64,000 nucleotides of DNA. Origin: Cupriavidus basilensis (GTDB lineage: Bacteria > Pseudomonadota > Gammaproteobacteria > Burkholderiales > Burkholderiaceae). Made by a program: the position numbers and the translations under genes. This document shows, one piece after another, positions 25,737 to 35,341 of the stretch (position 1 is its first letter; each line of letters begins with the position of its first letter). A model generated the notes under the pieces. That model had not been told where the DNA came from, did not search any database, and saw only the letters and a program-made list of their open reading frames with translations. Location: positions 1 to 64,000 of the forward strand of contig NZ_BBQM01000030.1 of NCBI RefSeq assembly GCF_000876015.1, in the 5' to 3' direction.

Positions 25737-27019
25737 CTCGAACTCCCCCGGTTGAAGAACAGCGGCTGATAGGGGCGGAGAACCAGGTCGCGGTTGACGA
25801 TGATCCGCACCGGCAAACCCGGCCGTTCGGTCAGCGTCGGCTGGATGTTGAGGTTGCGCCGGGTCATTTCCTGTCCGACCTGGTTCACGCTGTCCTGCAA
25901 GCTGTCGCGTCCGGCGATGATGACGCGGTCGCCGTTCTGGCGGTTCCCCGGCGAGGCCAACTCGGCACCGACGCCCAGCAGCGTCGTCAGGGCGGCGCCG
26001 GCGAAGATGCGATCCCAATGCCAATCGACACCATCCTCCAGGCCGGCATAGCCGGCCGGGTCGGTGCCGGCCAGGTTGTCCAGCGTCAACGAGGACGTGT
26101 CCGGCAGAATGATCCGGTTCCACACCACCTGCACCCGGCTCTGGCCGTAGCTGACCTGGCTGTTGTAGCGCCCGAGGATGCGCGCCCCCTGTGGAATCAG
26201 CAGATGCCGGCCCGTAGCCGTGTCGTAGACAGGCTCCGTCACCGTAGCGATCACGTCGCCCGGCAAGTCCGACTTGATGCCCGTCACCAGCGCGCCCGCG
26301 ATCACGGTTCCGGCCATCACCTGATACGGAGACGCCGGCAGCGCCAGGTTGCCGGAGTTGCGGGTTTCCGTAGAACCGGCTTTCAGGAACGCTTCTTTCT
26401 GGTCTTGCCGGTTCTGCACGGTCGTCGGGTCGGCGGGCTGGGCCGCCGTCGAGGCAGGCCCGGCAGCGAGAGGAGCGAAGGCCGCGAGTGTGTTTGCAAC
26501 ACCAGGCGCACCCGGCGCAGCTTGCGCGACCGTGGTGGCGGCCTGGCCCTGGGCGCCCGAGCGGAAGAACACCGACGAGGCCGCCGCCGCGTCCGCCTCC
26601 TTGCGCAAGGCATCTTCGGGATCATGGCCTGGCGGCGAATAGCCCGGCGTCACCGGCTGCTGCGAAGCGACGATGGCCGGGCCAAGGTCGCCGGGCAACG
26701 GCGGCCCCAGCTCGGGCACATCGGGCGGCAAGGCTGGTGGCAGCTTCGAGTAATCCGTCGGCAGCGCATCCAGTCCTTCGGACTTCGAGACGCGATCGAC
26801 GTTGTAAAGCTCGGTTTGCTCGCCCGTACCGCGCCGCTGCGGTTGCAGCGACCAGATCGTGGCCCCAAGCACGGCGACCGACAGGCCGCCGACGAGGATG
26901 GCCAGCGTGCGCCGGTTCAGGCCCGTGACCGGGCGCGGCTGGGCGCGCAGCGCCACCGCCTCGGGCGCGACCTTGCCCGCCTGCGGCGTGGCGAGGTCGG
27001 GGGTGTTGTCCTGGCTCAT
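25733..27019 (-). CDS. trbI: TrbI, VirB10-like mating-channel protein
   Basis: A 428-residue inner-membrane-anchored protein spanning the periplasm of the conjugative type IV secretion system. One helix is at about 38-57 (LAILVGGLSVAVLGATIWSL), then a long Pro/Ala-rich stretch (80-210). The conserved C-terminal VirB10/TrbI domain includes PYQVMAGTVIAGALVTGIKS and the ATGRHLLIPQGARILGRYNS region. Length is normal. It lies between trbG (2 bases) and DUF2274. Confidence 0.93.
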   Translation of the reverse strand: MSQDNTPDLATPQAGKVAPEAVALRAQPRPVTGLNRRTLAILVGGLSVAVLGATIWSLQPQRRGTGEQTELYNVDRVSKSEGLDALPTDYSKLPPALPPDVPELGPPLPGDLGPAIVASQQPVTPGYSPPGHDPEDALRKEADAAAASSVFFRSGAQGQAATTVAQAAPGAPGVANTLAAFAPLAAGPASTAAQPADPTTVQNRQDQKEAFLKAGSTETRNSGNLALPASPYQVMAGTVIAGALVTGIKSDLPGDVIATVTEPVYDTATGRHLLIPQGARILGRYNSQVSYGQSRVQVVWNRIILPDTSSLTLDNLAGTDPAGYAGLEDGVDWHWDRIFAGAALTTLLGVGAELASPGNRQNGDRVIIAGRDSLQDSVNQVGQEMTRRNLNIQPTLTERPGLPVRIIVNRDLVLRPYQPLFFNRGSSR

Positions 27020-27021
27020 GG

Positions 27022-28005
27022 TCAGTTCCTCCGTGCCACGCCATCCGTGCGCTCGATCCGCACCACGTCGCCCTTGTCACCGCCCAGGCGCAGTTCGGCC
27101 GCGCCGAACAGCCGATCCACGATGTAGTACGGCGAGCGGAAGCGGTAGTTCACCAGTTGCCCGTCGCCCTGCGCGCCGATGACAAACAGCGGCGGCAGCT
27201 CGCCTTGCGCGATGCCCGCCGGAAACTGGATATAGACCTTTTCGCCGTCATCGAACGCACGCAGCGGCTTCCAGGGCGGATTGCTGCCGCTGATCGCGTA
27301 GCGGAAGCGCAGGTTCTCCAGCGCCAGCCCGGTATCGACAGGCGCGGCGGCATTGGCCGCCTGCGCCTGACGCTGTAGCGCCAGCATCCGGTCGCGCGGA
27401 TACTCCCAGGACACGGACGCCATCCACGTCTTCTCCGTCGAAGCCAGCTCCAGCAGGTACGTCCTGCGGCTGGTGGTAATGACGAGATTGGTCTTGAGGC
27501 CCGAGCGGATCGGCTTGACCAGCACGTTCACGCGCAGGTCGGCACCGCTACCGCTGGACGTGTCGCCCACGATCCAGCGCACGGTATCGCCGGCGGCCAC
27601 CGTCACCAGTTCCTCGCCCGGCTGGAGCGAAACCACGGTCACACGGCCGACGGCCGCATAGACCTGATACAGCGCGCCATCGGTGAAGGGCCAGACCTGA
27701 ATCGCATTGACGTAGCCCTCGCGCGTGGGCGCGACGCGGGCCTCGGCATTGGCGCGCGAGACGCGCACCTTCTCGTCGGCCGGCTCCGGCGCGGGTTTGG
27801 CGTCCTCGAGCGGCTTCAACTGCGCCGGCATTGGCAGCACCTCGGGCACGGCCACCACTTCCACCGGCGCGGGCGGCTCCGGCAGCGGCTGCGCCTGCAC
27901 CGGCTCATCGAGCGAGATGGTTGGCGGTGGCTTGCCCTGCGAGGCGCAGCCCGCGAGGGCGAGCAGGATCGCCGGCAAAGCGGATTTACGGAAAAGATCA
28001 TTCAT
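27022..28005 (-). CDS. trbG: TrbG, VirB9-like conjugation protein
   Basis: A 327-residue outer-membrane-associated component of the mating channel. The start MNDLFRKSALPAILLALAGC is a lipoprotein-type signal with lipobox LAGC. The VirB9 domain runs from about 100 (EGYVNAIQVWPFTDGALYQV) with VSLQPGEELVTVAAGDTVRW, to a C-terminal segment with YRFRSPYYIVDRLF. The gene overlaps trbF by four bases. Confidence 0.92.
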   Translation of the reverse strand: MNDLFRKSALPAILLALAGCASQGKPPPTISLDEPVQAQPLPEPPAPVEVVAVPEVLPMPAQLKPLEDAKPAPEPADEKVRVSRANAEARVAPTREGYVNAIQVWPFTDGALYQVYAAVGRVTVVSLQPGEELVTVAAGDTVRWIVGDTSSGSGADLRVNVLVKPIRSGLKTNLVITTSRRTYLLELASTEKTWMASVSWEYPRDRMLALQRQAQAANAAAPVDTGLALENLRFRYAISGSNPPWKPLRAFDDGEKVYIQFPAGIAQGELPPLFVIGAQGDGQLVNYRFRSPYYIVDRLFGAAELRLGGDKGDVVRIERTDGVARRN

Positions 28006-28706
28006 GGCTTGGCTCCTTCGGAAGAATCCAGTTCGCGGCTCCACGACAGGCCGTTGACGTAGATGCCCAGGGGGTTCTTGCGCAGGCGTTCTTCGGTGCG
28101 CGGCGGCTGGAGCACGATGGACACCACGGCCGTCCATCGCTCCAGCCCAGCCGCGGCGCCGTTGACGTAACGGCGTTCCGTCCAGCGCACGTTGAAAGAG
28201 GTGTCGCTGGCGCGCACGACGCTGGTGATCTGTACCGTCACAGACTCCTTGCCGATGCGCGCGAACGGGTCGTTGACCCGCGCGTAGTCGTTGAGCACGG
28301 CCGCGCCCTTGTCGGTCGTGTAGTCGTAGGCGTCGAGCCAGTTCTGGCGGACGACGATGGAGTCGATGGACAGCGAGCGCACCAGCGTCACGAAGCGCGC
28401 GATGTGGTGCGCGGTCTGCGCATCGTTGGGCCGGTATGGCGTGGCGGCTTCGCCCACGGCGCGTACCTGGCCCGCGTTGTCCACCTCCACGACGTAGGGC
28501 GTCACGATGGATTGCGCCGAGCGCCACACCAGCCCGCCGGCCATCAGCAGCGCAAGCGTCAGGCAACCGAAGGCCATCAGGCGCCAGTTCTTCGCCTGGA
28601 CGCGCGGCGAGCCGATGCGCTCGTCCCACACCTGGCCGGCAGCTTGGTACGGCGTGGCAGGCTGCGGCGTGTCGGCGTAGCGCACCTGCGGTTTCTTGAA
28701 TCGCAT
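28002..28706 (-). CDS. trbF: TrbF, VirB8-like conjugation protein
   Basis: A 234-residue bitopic inner-membrane protein: cytoplasmic N terminus (FKKPQVRYADTPQPATPYQA), one helix at about 43-62 (LMAFGCLTLALLMAGGLVW), and a periplasmic VirB8-like domain with PYVVEVDNAGQVRAVG and FNVRWTERRYV. It helps assemble the type IV channel. It lies 12 bases after trbL. Confidence 0.92.
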   Translation of the reverse strand: MRFKKPQVRYADTPQPATPYQAAGQVWDERIGSPRVQAKNWRLMAFGCLTLALLMAGGLVWRSAQSIVTPYVVEVDNAGQVRAVGEAATPYRPNDAQTAHHIARFVTLVRSLSIDSIVVRQNWLDAYDYTTDKGAAVLNDYARVNDPFARIGKESVTVQITSVVRASDTSFNVRWTERRYVNGAAAGLERWTAVVSIVLQPPRTEERLRKNPLGIYVNGLSWSRELDSSEGAKP

Positions 28707-28718
28707 GGTCAGTTCTCC

Positions 28719-30104
28719 TTATGAATCGGAATCGCGCAGGCTCGGCCCCTGGCCGGAGCCGCCGCCATCGCCACCGCGCAGCGCGTGGGCGGTGGTGGTC
28801 GCGGCGTGGGTGAGTTGCTGGCGGCGATGCAGGCGCTTGGCCCAAGCGGGCTGTTCCTGTGTCTGCGCCGTAGCGGCGCCGGATGCGGCCTCGCCTGCGG
28901 CACCCTGACCGGATGCCGCGCCCGCGCCGCCATCGGCGGCAGCGCCGTTCCAGCCAGCGCGGAAGGGAGCGGCCATGCGTTGCCCGGCAGCGGATGCACG
29001 GGATGCAGCCGCACGTCCGGCGGACTGCGCGCCGGTCTTGGCGACGTTGCCCAAGCCCGCCATCGCGCCCTTTGCGCCGCCGCCAGCGGCGGCGGAGCCG
29101 GCCTGGAACGCCGATTTCGCACTGCCAGCCGCCGACGTGGCCGCACGCGCACCAGCGCCGGCCAGCTTGGCGGCAGCCGGTGCCATGCGCGCGCCAGCGG
29201 CCACGGCACCGCCTACGCCCGTCGCGGCAGCACCAACAGCCACCGCCGTCCCGGCTGCGCCGATGGCAGCGCCTGCCATCGCACCCGCGCCGAGCTGCGG
29301 CGCACCGGACACAAGGCCCGTGGCGATGCCAGGGCCGAAGATCCCCAGCGCCAGCAAGGTGAGCGAGGCCAGCATGATGACCAGTGCGTGGTCGAGCGAC
29401 GGCTCATCGGGATGGACTTGGAACTGAGTGAACAGGCCCGAGCCGATACCGACGATCACGGCCAGCACCAGCACCTTGACGCCGGAGGCCACCACGTTGC
29501 CCAAGACCTTTTCGGCCAGGAACGAGGTCTTGTTCCAAAGCGCGAACGGCACCAGCACGAAGCCCGCGAGCGTGGTCAGCTTGAACTCGATCAGCGTGAT
29601 GAATAGCTGGATCGCCAGCACGAAGAAGCAGAGCACCACGACCAGCCAGGCGAGGAACAACACCAAGATGGCATCGAGGTTCAAGAACACCTCGGGAAAT
29701 CCCATCATGTCGTCGAGCTGGAGGAAGATCGGCCCGCCCGCGTCAAGGCCGGTTTTCGCCAGCCGGCCCGGCTGCAAGAAGTTCTCCATCGTGATGGCAG
29801 AGCCGGTGGCGGTGATGCCCAATCCCGCGAACGAGCGGAAGACGATGCTCGCCAGCCAGTTGAAGTTGTTGATGATGTAGGCGAAGGCGCCGACGTACAG
29901 CACCTTGCGCAGCAGCTTGGCGATCACGTCCTCGCCCTGGCCGGTGGCGTGGCTCATGGCCCAATACAGGCCGGCGATCGTCATGTCGATGACGATCAGC
30001 GTGGCCGTGAGGAACGCCACTTCGCCCCGCAGCAGCCCGAAACCCGAGTCGATGTAGGCAGCAAAGGTGTTGAGGAATTGGTCGATGATGGTCACGTCAT
30101 TCAT
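28719..30104 (-). CDS. trbL: TrbL, VirB6-like conjugation membrane protein
   Basis: A 461-residue polytopic membrane protein (at least six hydrophobic helices between about 25 and 260, e.g. LVVVLCFFVLAIQLFITLI), with the TrbL/VirB6 features of the inner-membrane mating channel. The C-terminal 200 residues are an Ala/Gly-rich, low-complexity tail typical of Tn4371-type TrbL. It overlaps the upstream exclusion lipoprotein gene by four bases. Confidence 0.92.
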   Translation of the reverse strand: MNDVTIIDQFLNTFAAYIDSGFGLLRGEVAFLTATLIVIDMTIAGLYWAMSHATGQGEDVIAKLLRKVLYVGAFAYIINNFNWLASIVFRSFAGLGITATGSAITMENFLQPGRLAKTGLDAGGPIFLQLDDMMGFPEVFLNLDAILVLFLAWLVVVLCFFVLAIQLFITLIEFKLTTLAGFVLVPFALWNKTSFLAEKVLGNVVASGVKVLVLAVIVGIGSGLFTQFQVHPDEPSLDHALVIMLASLTLLALGIFGPGIATGLVSGAPQLGAGAMAGAAIGAAGTAVAVGAAATGVGGAVAAGARMAPAAAKLAGAGARAATSAAGSAKSAFQAGSAAAGGGAKGAMAGLGNVAKTGAQSAGRAAASRASAAGQRMAAPFRAGWNGAAADGGAGAASGQGAAGEAASGAATAQTQEQPAWAKRLHRRQQLTHAATTTAHALRGGDGGGSGQGPSLRDSDS

Positions 30105-30421
30105 GGCGTGTCCTCCGGTTCGGCAGGAACGACCGGCGCCACGCCATCGGCCGGCTCATCAAAACTCGGCGGGATCGGTGGCAGCTCGGCCAAGGTCTGG
30201 TATTCATCCGGCCCGGCTTGGCCGGAGAAGAAGCGCCGCCGGAAGGCTTCGGCGGCGGCGCGGCAAGCGTCCTCGCCCGTGGCCTGCCGGTCGGCCGCGC
30301 ATTGCGCGCGCAATGCCTTGAGCCGCACGGGATCAGCGGCCAGGGCATCGGCAAGGTGGTCGGCCGGCTGCTCGCCGCAAGCGGCCAGCAGCGCGGCACA
30401 CAGGACGAGGACGCATCGCAT
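30101..30421 (-). CDS. trbK: TrbK-like entry-exclusion lipoprotein
   Basis: A 106-residue protein: signal peptide with lipobox (LCAALLAAC, Cys at about 15), then AADPVRLKALRAQCAADRQATG and CRAAAEAFRRRFF. Between trbJ and trbL, as trbK in IncP plasmids, it should be an inner-membrane or periplasmic lipoprotein that blocks entry of the same element. Family assignment rests on position, the lipobox and the paralogue at 38074-38352, which shares the ERLKELR-xQC pattern. Confidence 0.78.
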   Translation of the reverse strand: MRCVLVLCAALLAACGEQPADHLADALAADPVRLKALRAQCAADRQATGEDACRAAAEAFRRRFFSGQAGPDEYQTLAELPPIPPSFDEPADGVAPVVPAEPEDTP

Positions 30422-30433
30422 GGCGGCCTCCCG

Positions 30434-31159
30434 TCAGTTGCCGTAGAAATCCACGCGCTGCGGCGTGTACGGCGTGCCATCGCCCATGAACCGCCGCCGT
30501 ACTTCGCGCGCGCGCTCGGTGGCCGCCGCCTGCCGCGCCAGCTCCAGCGCGGCAGCGCGATCCTGCGTGATCTGGAGCCGCTGCGACTGGATCGACTGCT
30601 TGGCCTGCAAGGCGAGCAACTGGTTCATGGCCTGCATGGCTTGGAGCGCCCCTTCGGCCGACTGGCTCTTGCCCACGAGGTCGGCCAGCACGCTTTCGTC
30701 TTCGCCCAGGTTCTGCGACACCTGCGCCTGCATCTGCATCGTGGTCTGCAAGCCGTTGAGCGTGTTCCGCCAACGCTCCTGCGCGTCGCGGTACATCTGG
30801 TCGCCGCTGACGGTGGCGGCGTACTGCTCGGGATACAGGCGCGCGAACTCCCGATCCAGATTCGTCACGTCGTAGGCCAAGCCTCGGGCCTGGGCGATCA
30901 GCCGCTCGGTCGTTGCCAGATTCGCGCGCAACTGGCCGACCACGCTGGACGGCAGGCTGGCGAGGTTGCGCGCCTGGTTCATCAGCATCTGCGCTTCGTT
31001 CTGAAGCTGCTGGATCTGGTTGTTGATCTGCTCCAGCGTGCGGATCGCGGTCAGCGTGTTCTGCACGAGGTTCGTGGGATCGACCACGACCCATTGCGCA
31101 TGGGCGGTGGCAGTGCAAAGCATGGCCGCAATGGCGGCGGCGATAAGGCGCTTTTTCAT
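30434..31159 (-). CDS. trbJ: TrbJ, VirB5-like conjugation protein
   Basis: A 241-residue periplasmic/surface protein. Residues 1-21 are a signal peptide (MKKRLIAAAIAAMLCTATAH). The helical body contains QINNQIQQLQNEAQMLMNQA and other heptad runs, as in VirB5 adhesin-like pilus-tip proteins. It ends in VRRRFMGDGTPYTPQRV, a tail also found in the exclusion lipoprotein near traG. It overlaps trbE by four bases. Confidence 0.9.
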   Translation of the reverse strand: MKKRLIAAAIAAMLCTATAHAQWVVVDPTNLVQNTLTAIRTLEQINNQIQQLQNEAQMLMNQARNLASLPSSVVGQLRANLATTERLIAQARGLAYDVTNLDREFARLYPEQYAATVSGDQMYRDAQERWRNTLNGLQTTMQMQAQVSQNLGEDESVLADLVGKSQSAEGALQAMQAMNQLLALQAKQSIQSQRLQITQDRAAALELARQAAATERAREVRRRFMGDGTPYTPQRVDFYGN

Positions 31160-33609
31160 GACAGGTTCTCCAGGGGTTGGTCAGCGAGGGAACCCGGCGC
31201 GAGGCCGGGGAACGAGGGCAGCAGGTCGGCCGCCCAATCGAGGCCGCGATGGCGCAGCCAAGCGCCCGCGAAGCCGGGCACGCCGGCGTCCAGCAGCACG
31301 CGGCCTATGTCGCGCTGGTCTTGCGGCGTGGACGCGCCCGCGAAGGCCAGGGCCGCCGGCCCCAGGTCGAGGTCGAACAGGCGGTTGCCGAGGCGGGATT
31401 GGTAGTAGTAGTCACGCTTGGGCTGCGCGGTGGCGACGATTTCGATCTGCCGCCTGTTGAGGCCGAAGCCCTCGTAGATCGTGCGAATCTGCGGCTCTGT
31501 CGCCTGCGGGTTGGGCAAGAAAATCCGACTCGCACAGCTCTCGATGATCGCGGGCGCGATGCTCGAATCCTTGATGTCGGCAAGGCTCTGAGTGGCGAAG
31601 ATGACGCTGACGTTCTTTTTCCTGAGCGTCTTGAGCCACTGCCGGATGCGCGCCGCGAACACCGGGTCATCGAGGAACAGCCACGCTTCATCGAGGATCA
31701 GCAGCGTGGGCGCCCCGTCGAAGCGTTCATCGAAACGCGCAAAGAGGTAAGGCAGCACGGCCATGACGGCGGCCTTGCTGTGCATCAGCTCCTCCATCTC
31801 GAAGCACTGCACGTCGGCCATGCCCAGCCGGTCGTGGTCGGCGTCCAGCAGCTTGCCGTGGGCGCCACCCAGCACATAGGGCGAAAGCGCCTGCCGCAGC
31901 GTGTTCGATTGCAGCAGCACGGAAAGTCCCGTCATCGTGCGCTGCTCCACCGGCGCACCGGCGAGACTTCCCAGCGCCGACCAGATAGCCGCCTTCTCGT
32001 CGGGGCCGACTGCCACGCCTTCGTGCAGCAAGCGGCCTTCGATCCATTCGGCGGCCCAGGTGCGGTAGCCCTCACTGTCGATGCGCGCGAGCGGCTGGAA
32101 GGCGATTTCGCCATCCGTGCCCAGGTCGTAGTGCTCGCCGCCCAGGCCGAGGATGGCGGCCCGCATGGAACGGCCCATGTCGAAGGCGAAGATGCGCGAG
32201 CCGCGATAGCGGCGGAACTGCATCGCCAGCGTGGCGAGCAAGACCGACTTGCCCATGCCGGTCGGGCCTGCGACCAGCGTGTGGCCCACGTCGCCGATGT
32301 GCGTCACCAGCCGGAACGGCGTAGCGCCATCGGTACGTGTCACGATCAACGGTGGGCCGTCCAAATGATCGTTGCGCTCCTGGCCGGCCCATACCGCCGA
32401 CACCGGCATCATGTGCGCCAGATTCAGCGTCGAGACGATGGGCTGGCGCACGTTGGCGTAAGCATTGCCGGGGAGCGAGGACAGCCACGCATCCACGGCG
32501 TTGAGCGTTTCGGGGATGGTGACGAAGCCCCGACCCTGTATGACGCGCTCCACCATGCGCAGCTTCTCGTCGGCCACGGCGGCGTCCGCGTCCATGACGG
32601 TGACGGTCGCCGTCAGGTAGCCGAAGGCGACTTGATCGCTGCCCAGCTCCTGCAAGGCAGCATCGGCGTCGGCGGCCTTGTTGTTGGCGTCGGTATCGAC
32701 CAGCGGGCTTTCCTGCTGGAAGATCGTTTCGCGTAGCAGCGCGATGACGTTCTTGCGCTTGGCGAACCACTGGCGGCGCAGGCGGGCGAGTTCTCTTTCC
32801 GCCTCGGCTTTGTCGAGGCAGAGAAAGCGCGTGCTCCAGCGGTACGCAAAGCCCAGGCGGTTGAGGTCGTCCAGAATCCCCGGCCAGGTCGAGGTCGGGA
32901 AGCCCCGCACCGACACCACGCGCAGGTGCTGGTCGCCCAGCATGGGCGCCAGGCCACCGACCAGCGGCGAGTCGGTCAGCAGCGCGTCGATGTGGAACGG
33001 CACTTCGGGCACGCCGACGCGATAGCGCCGCGTCGAGATGGTCGCGTGCAGGTAGGTCAGCGTCTGCGCGTCATCGAGCCAGTCAATCTCCGGCATCACG
33101 CCGTCGAGCAGGTCAAAGACGCGATCCGTTTCCGCGACGAAGGCTTGCAGCCGCTCGCGCCAGTCCACGCCATTCGTCGGCGTGTTCTCGTAGAGCATCT
33201 TGGCTGCACGGGCGCGGGATTCTTCCGGCGGCAGGTAAAGCAGCGTCAGGTGATAGCCGCTCTCGAAGTGATTGCCCGATTCCTCGAAGGCGGCCCGGCG
33301 TTCTTCCTCCACCACCCAGGAAAGCGGCTCGGGAAACTCCGAGTGCGGATAATCGGCCGCAGGCCGACGCTCGGCTTCGATGAACAGCGCCCAGCCCGAT
33401 CCCATGCGGCGCAGCGCGTTGTTCAACCGTGCCGACGTGGCGATCAGCTCGCCTTGCGTCGCGCTGTCGAGGTCAGGCCCGCGAAACCGGGCCGTGCGCT
33501 GGAAACTGCCGTCCTTGTTCAAGACGACGCCCGGCGCGACCAGTCCGGCCCAGGGCAGCCAGTCGGCAAGCAAGGCCGGCCGCTGGCGGTATTCGGCGAG
33601 GTTCAGCAT
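31156..33609 (-). CDS. trbE: TrbE, VirB4-like conjugation ATPase
   Basis: An 817-residue ATPase that powers pilus and channel assembly. The C-terminal half holds Walker A GPTGMGKSVLL near 447, Walker B LLILDEAWLFLDD near 640, and the ATQSLADIKDS motif. The N-terminal half is the CagE/TrbE domain (FRGPDLDSATQGELIATSAR region). Full length, no frameshift. It lies 15 bases after trbD. Confidence 0.95.
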   Translation of the reverse strand: MLNLAEYRQRPALLADWLPWAGLVAPGVVLNKDGSFQRTARFRGPDLDSATQGELIATSARLNNALRRMGSGWALFIEAERRPAADYPHSEFPEPLSWVVEEERRAAFEESGNHFESGYHLTLLYLPPEESRARAAKMLYENTPTNGVDWRERLQAFVAETDRVFDLLDGVMPEIDWLDDAQTLTYLHATISTRRYRVGVPEVPFHIDALLTDSPLVGGLAPMLGDQHLRVVSVRGFPTSTWPGILDDLNRLGFAYRWSTRFLCLDKAEAERELARLRRQWFAKRKNVIALLRETIFQQESPLVDTDANNKAADADAALQELGSDQVAFGYLTATVTVMDADAAVADEKLRMVERVIQGRGFVTIPETLNAVDAWLSSLPGNAYANVRQPIVSTLNLAHMMPVSAVWAGQERNDHLDGPPLIVTRTDGATPFRLVTHIGDVGHTLVAGPTGMGKSVLLATLAMQFRRYRGSRIFAFDMGRSMRAAILGLGGEHYDLGTDGEIAFQPLARIDSEGYRTWAAEWIEGRLLHEGVAVGPDEKAAIWSALGSLAGAPVEQRTMTGLSVLLQSNTLRQALSPYVLGGAHGKLLDADHDRLGMADVQCFEMEELMHSKAAVMAVLPYLFARFDERFDGAPTLLILDEAWLFLDDPVFAARIRQWLKTLRKKNVSVIFATQSLADIKDSSIAPAIIESCASRIFLPNPQATEPQIRTIYEGFGLNRRQIEIVATAQPKRDYYYQSRLGNRLFDLDLGPAALAFAGASTPQDQRDIGRVLLDAGVPGFAGAWLRHRGLDWAADLLPSFPGLAPGSLADQPLENLS

Positions 33610-33624
33610 CGCGGCGTCCTCCCC

Positions 33625-33897
33625 TCACACGTCCAGCAGCGGGCGGTGCCTGATGTGCCGGGCGAACACGGCCATGAACTGCGGATCGACGCGCGCACCC
33701 CACACCGCCAGCGAATGGCCGACGATCCAGAACACCACGCCGGGAATCCACAGTTGCAGGCCCAGGCCGACAGCGGCGGCCAGCGTGCCGTTGGCGATCG
33801 CCACGGTTCGCGGCGCACCGCCCAGCAGAATCGGCTCGGTCAGCGAGCGATGCAGCGGTACCTCGAAGCCGTCCGCGAAGGTGTCGGGGGCACTCAT
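33625..33897 (-). CDS. trbD: TrbD, VirB3-like conjugation protein
   Basis: A 90-residue inner-membrane protein starting MSAPDTFADGFEVPLHRSLT with one or two hydrophobic helices (LAAAVGLGLQLWIPGVVFWI) and a C-terminal PQFMAVFARHIRHR, the VirB3 pattern. It associates with TrbE. The ATG at 33897 overlaps the trbC stop by four bases. Confidence 0.9.
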   Translation of the reverse strand: MSAPDTFADGFEVPLHRSLTEPILLGGAPRTVAIANGTLAAAVGLGLQLWIPGVVFWIVGHSLAVWGARVDPQFMAVFARHIRHRPLLDV

Positions 33898-34277
33898 ACG
33901 ACGGCCCCGCCGGAGAAGCTGAAGAACGACAGGAAGAAGCTCGAAGCCGCGAAGGCGATGGACAGACCGAAGACGATCTGGATCAGCTTGCGGAATCCGC
34001 CGGACGTGTCGCCGAAGGCGAGCGCGAGGCCCGTGGCGATGATGATGATGACCGCGACGATGCGCGCCACCGGCCCTTGAATCGACTCCAAGATCGACTG
34101 CAAGGGGCCTTCCCACGGCATCGAGGAACCGGCGGCCTGCGCGGTTCCGGCCAGGAACAGCAGCAGCGCGGCCAGCAGCAGCCCTTGCCCCGCAGGGCGG
34201 GCCAGGCAGCGCAGCCGCGCAAGACGCAAAGCCGGATTTGCAGAAAAACGGAAAGCAGGAACGTACATCTGCGTCAT
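33894..34277 (-). CDS. trbC: TrbC, conjugative pilin precursor
   Basis: A 127-residue VirB2/TrbC pilin: long N-terminal leader with a hydrophobic helix (GLLLAALLLFLAGTAQAAGS, cleavage after AQA likely) and two more helices, IVAVIIIIATGLALAFG and LIQIVFGLSIAFAASSFF, in the mature pilin. In RP4 the pilin is circularised with help from TraF, and a TraF-like peptidase is encoded at 55334. The start at 34277 overlaps trbB by four bases. Confidence 0.9.
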   Translation of the reverse strand: MTQMYVPAFRFSANPALRLARLRCLARPAGQGLLLAALLLFLAGTAQAAGSSMPWEGPLQSILESIQGPVARIVAVIIIIATGLALAFGDTSGGFRKLIQIVFGLSIAFAASSFFLSFFSFSGGAVV

Positions 34278-35341
34278 GGCAGTTCTCCAAGTGAGTGAGG
34301 GGATGGGGAAGTCGCCGCAGCGGGTGCGGCATCGGGAAGTGGCGGCAGCTCGGGAAACGGCGTTTCCAGCGCGTCCGCCAGTTGGTAGCCCACGCCGTCG
34401 AAGCCGACGACGCGGGCGATGCTCTCGATGCGGCGCTTGCGCCCGCGCCCGGCGATGTGGATCACCACGTTGACCGCCTCGGCGATCAGCGCACGCGGCG
34501 GGTTCACCGCCACTTCGAGAATCAGTTGCTCCAGGCGCAGCAGCGCGCCCAGCGCGGAACCGGCATGGATGGTGGAAATGCCGCCCGGATGGCCGGTGCC
34601 CCACACCTTCACCAAGTCCAGGGCTTCGCCGCCGCGCACTTCGCCGACGATCACGCGGTCGGGGCGCAGGCGCATCGTGGCGCGCACCAGCTCGGTCATC
34701 GACACCACGCCCGCGCGGGTGCGCAGCGGCACATGGTCGCGGGCCGCGCATTGCAGCTCAATGGTGTCTTCGAGCACCAGCACGCGGTCGCCGGTGGCAG
34801 CGATCTCCGCAAGCAAGGCATTGGCGAGTGTGGTCTTACCGCTGCTCGTCGCCCCGGCGATCAGGATGTTCTGGCGCTCGCGCACGGCGCGGCGCAGGAA
34901 GTCCGCTTGGCCTGTGGTCAGGATGCCGTCGGCGACGTAGCGATCCAGGCCGATGATGCTCACGGCGCGCTTGCGCAGCGCGAAGGCCGGGCCAGGCGCA
35001 GCCGGCGGCAAGATGCCCTCGAACCGCTCGCCGGTTTCGGGCAGCTCGGCGGTCAGCAACGGTCGGCCGCGATGCACCTCCGCGCCGACGTGCGCGGCCA
35101 CCAGTCGGATGATGCGTTCGCCATCGTCTTCGGACAGTTCCACTCCCAGCGGCATGCGGCCCGAGGACAGCCGATCCACCCATAGGGTGCGGTCGGGGTT
35201 GAGCATGATTTCCACCACGTCCGGGTCGGCCAGCGCGGCGGCGATGACTGGTCCCATTGCCGTGCGCAGCATCTGGATTCGGCGATCCAGCGAAGCCGCG
35301 GTGGATGAGCGTTCGGGCGGGGTCTGCGGAATGGCGCTCAT
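34274..35341 (-). CDS. trbB: TrbB, VirB11-like conjugation ATPase
   Basis: A 355-residue hexameric secretion ATPase. Walker A GATSSGKTTLA near 160, Asp box LVLEDTIEL near 195, and Walker B VIVGEVRGGEAL followed by GTGHPGGISTIHAGSA carry the family signatures. It provides energy for pilus biogenesis and transfer. Its ATG overlaps the stop of the upstream CopG-type gene by four bases. Confidence 0.95.
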   Translation of the reverse strand: MSAIPQTPPERSSTAASLDRRIQMLRTAMGPVIAAALADPDVVEIMLNPDRTLWVDRLSSGRMPLGVELSEDDGERIIRLVAAHVGAEVHRGRPLLTAELPETGERFEGILPPAAPGPAFALRKRAVSIIGLDRYVADGILTTGQADFLRRAVRERQNILIAGATSSGKTTLANALLAEIAATGDRVLVLEDTIELQCAARDHVPLRTRAGVVSMTELVRATMRLRPDRVIVGEVRGGEALDLVKVWGTGHPGGISTIHAGSALGALLRLEQLILEVAVNPPRALIAEAVNVVIHIAGRGRKRRIESIARVVGFDGVGYQLADALETPFPELPPLPDAAPAAATSPSPHSLGELP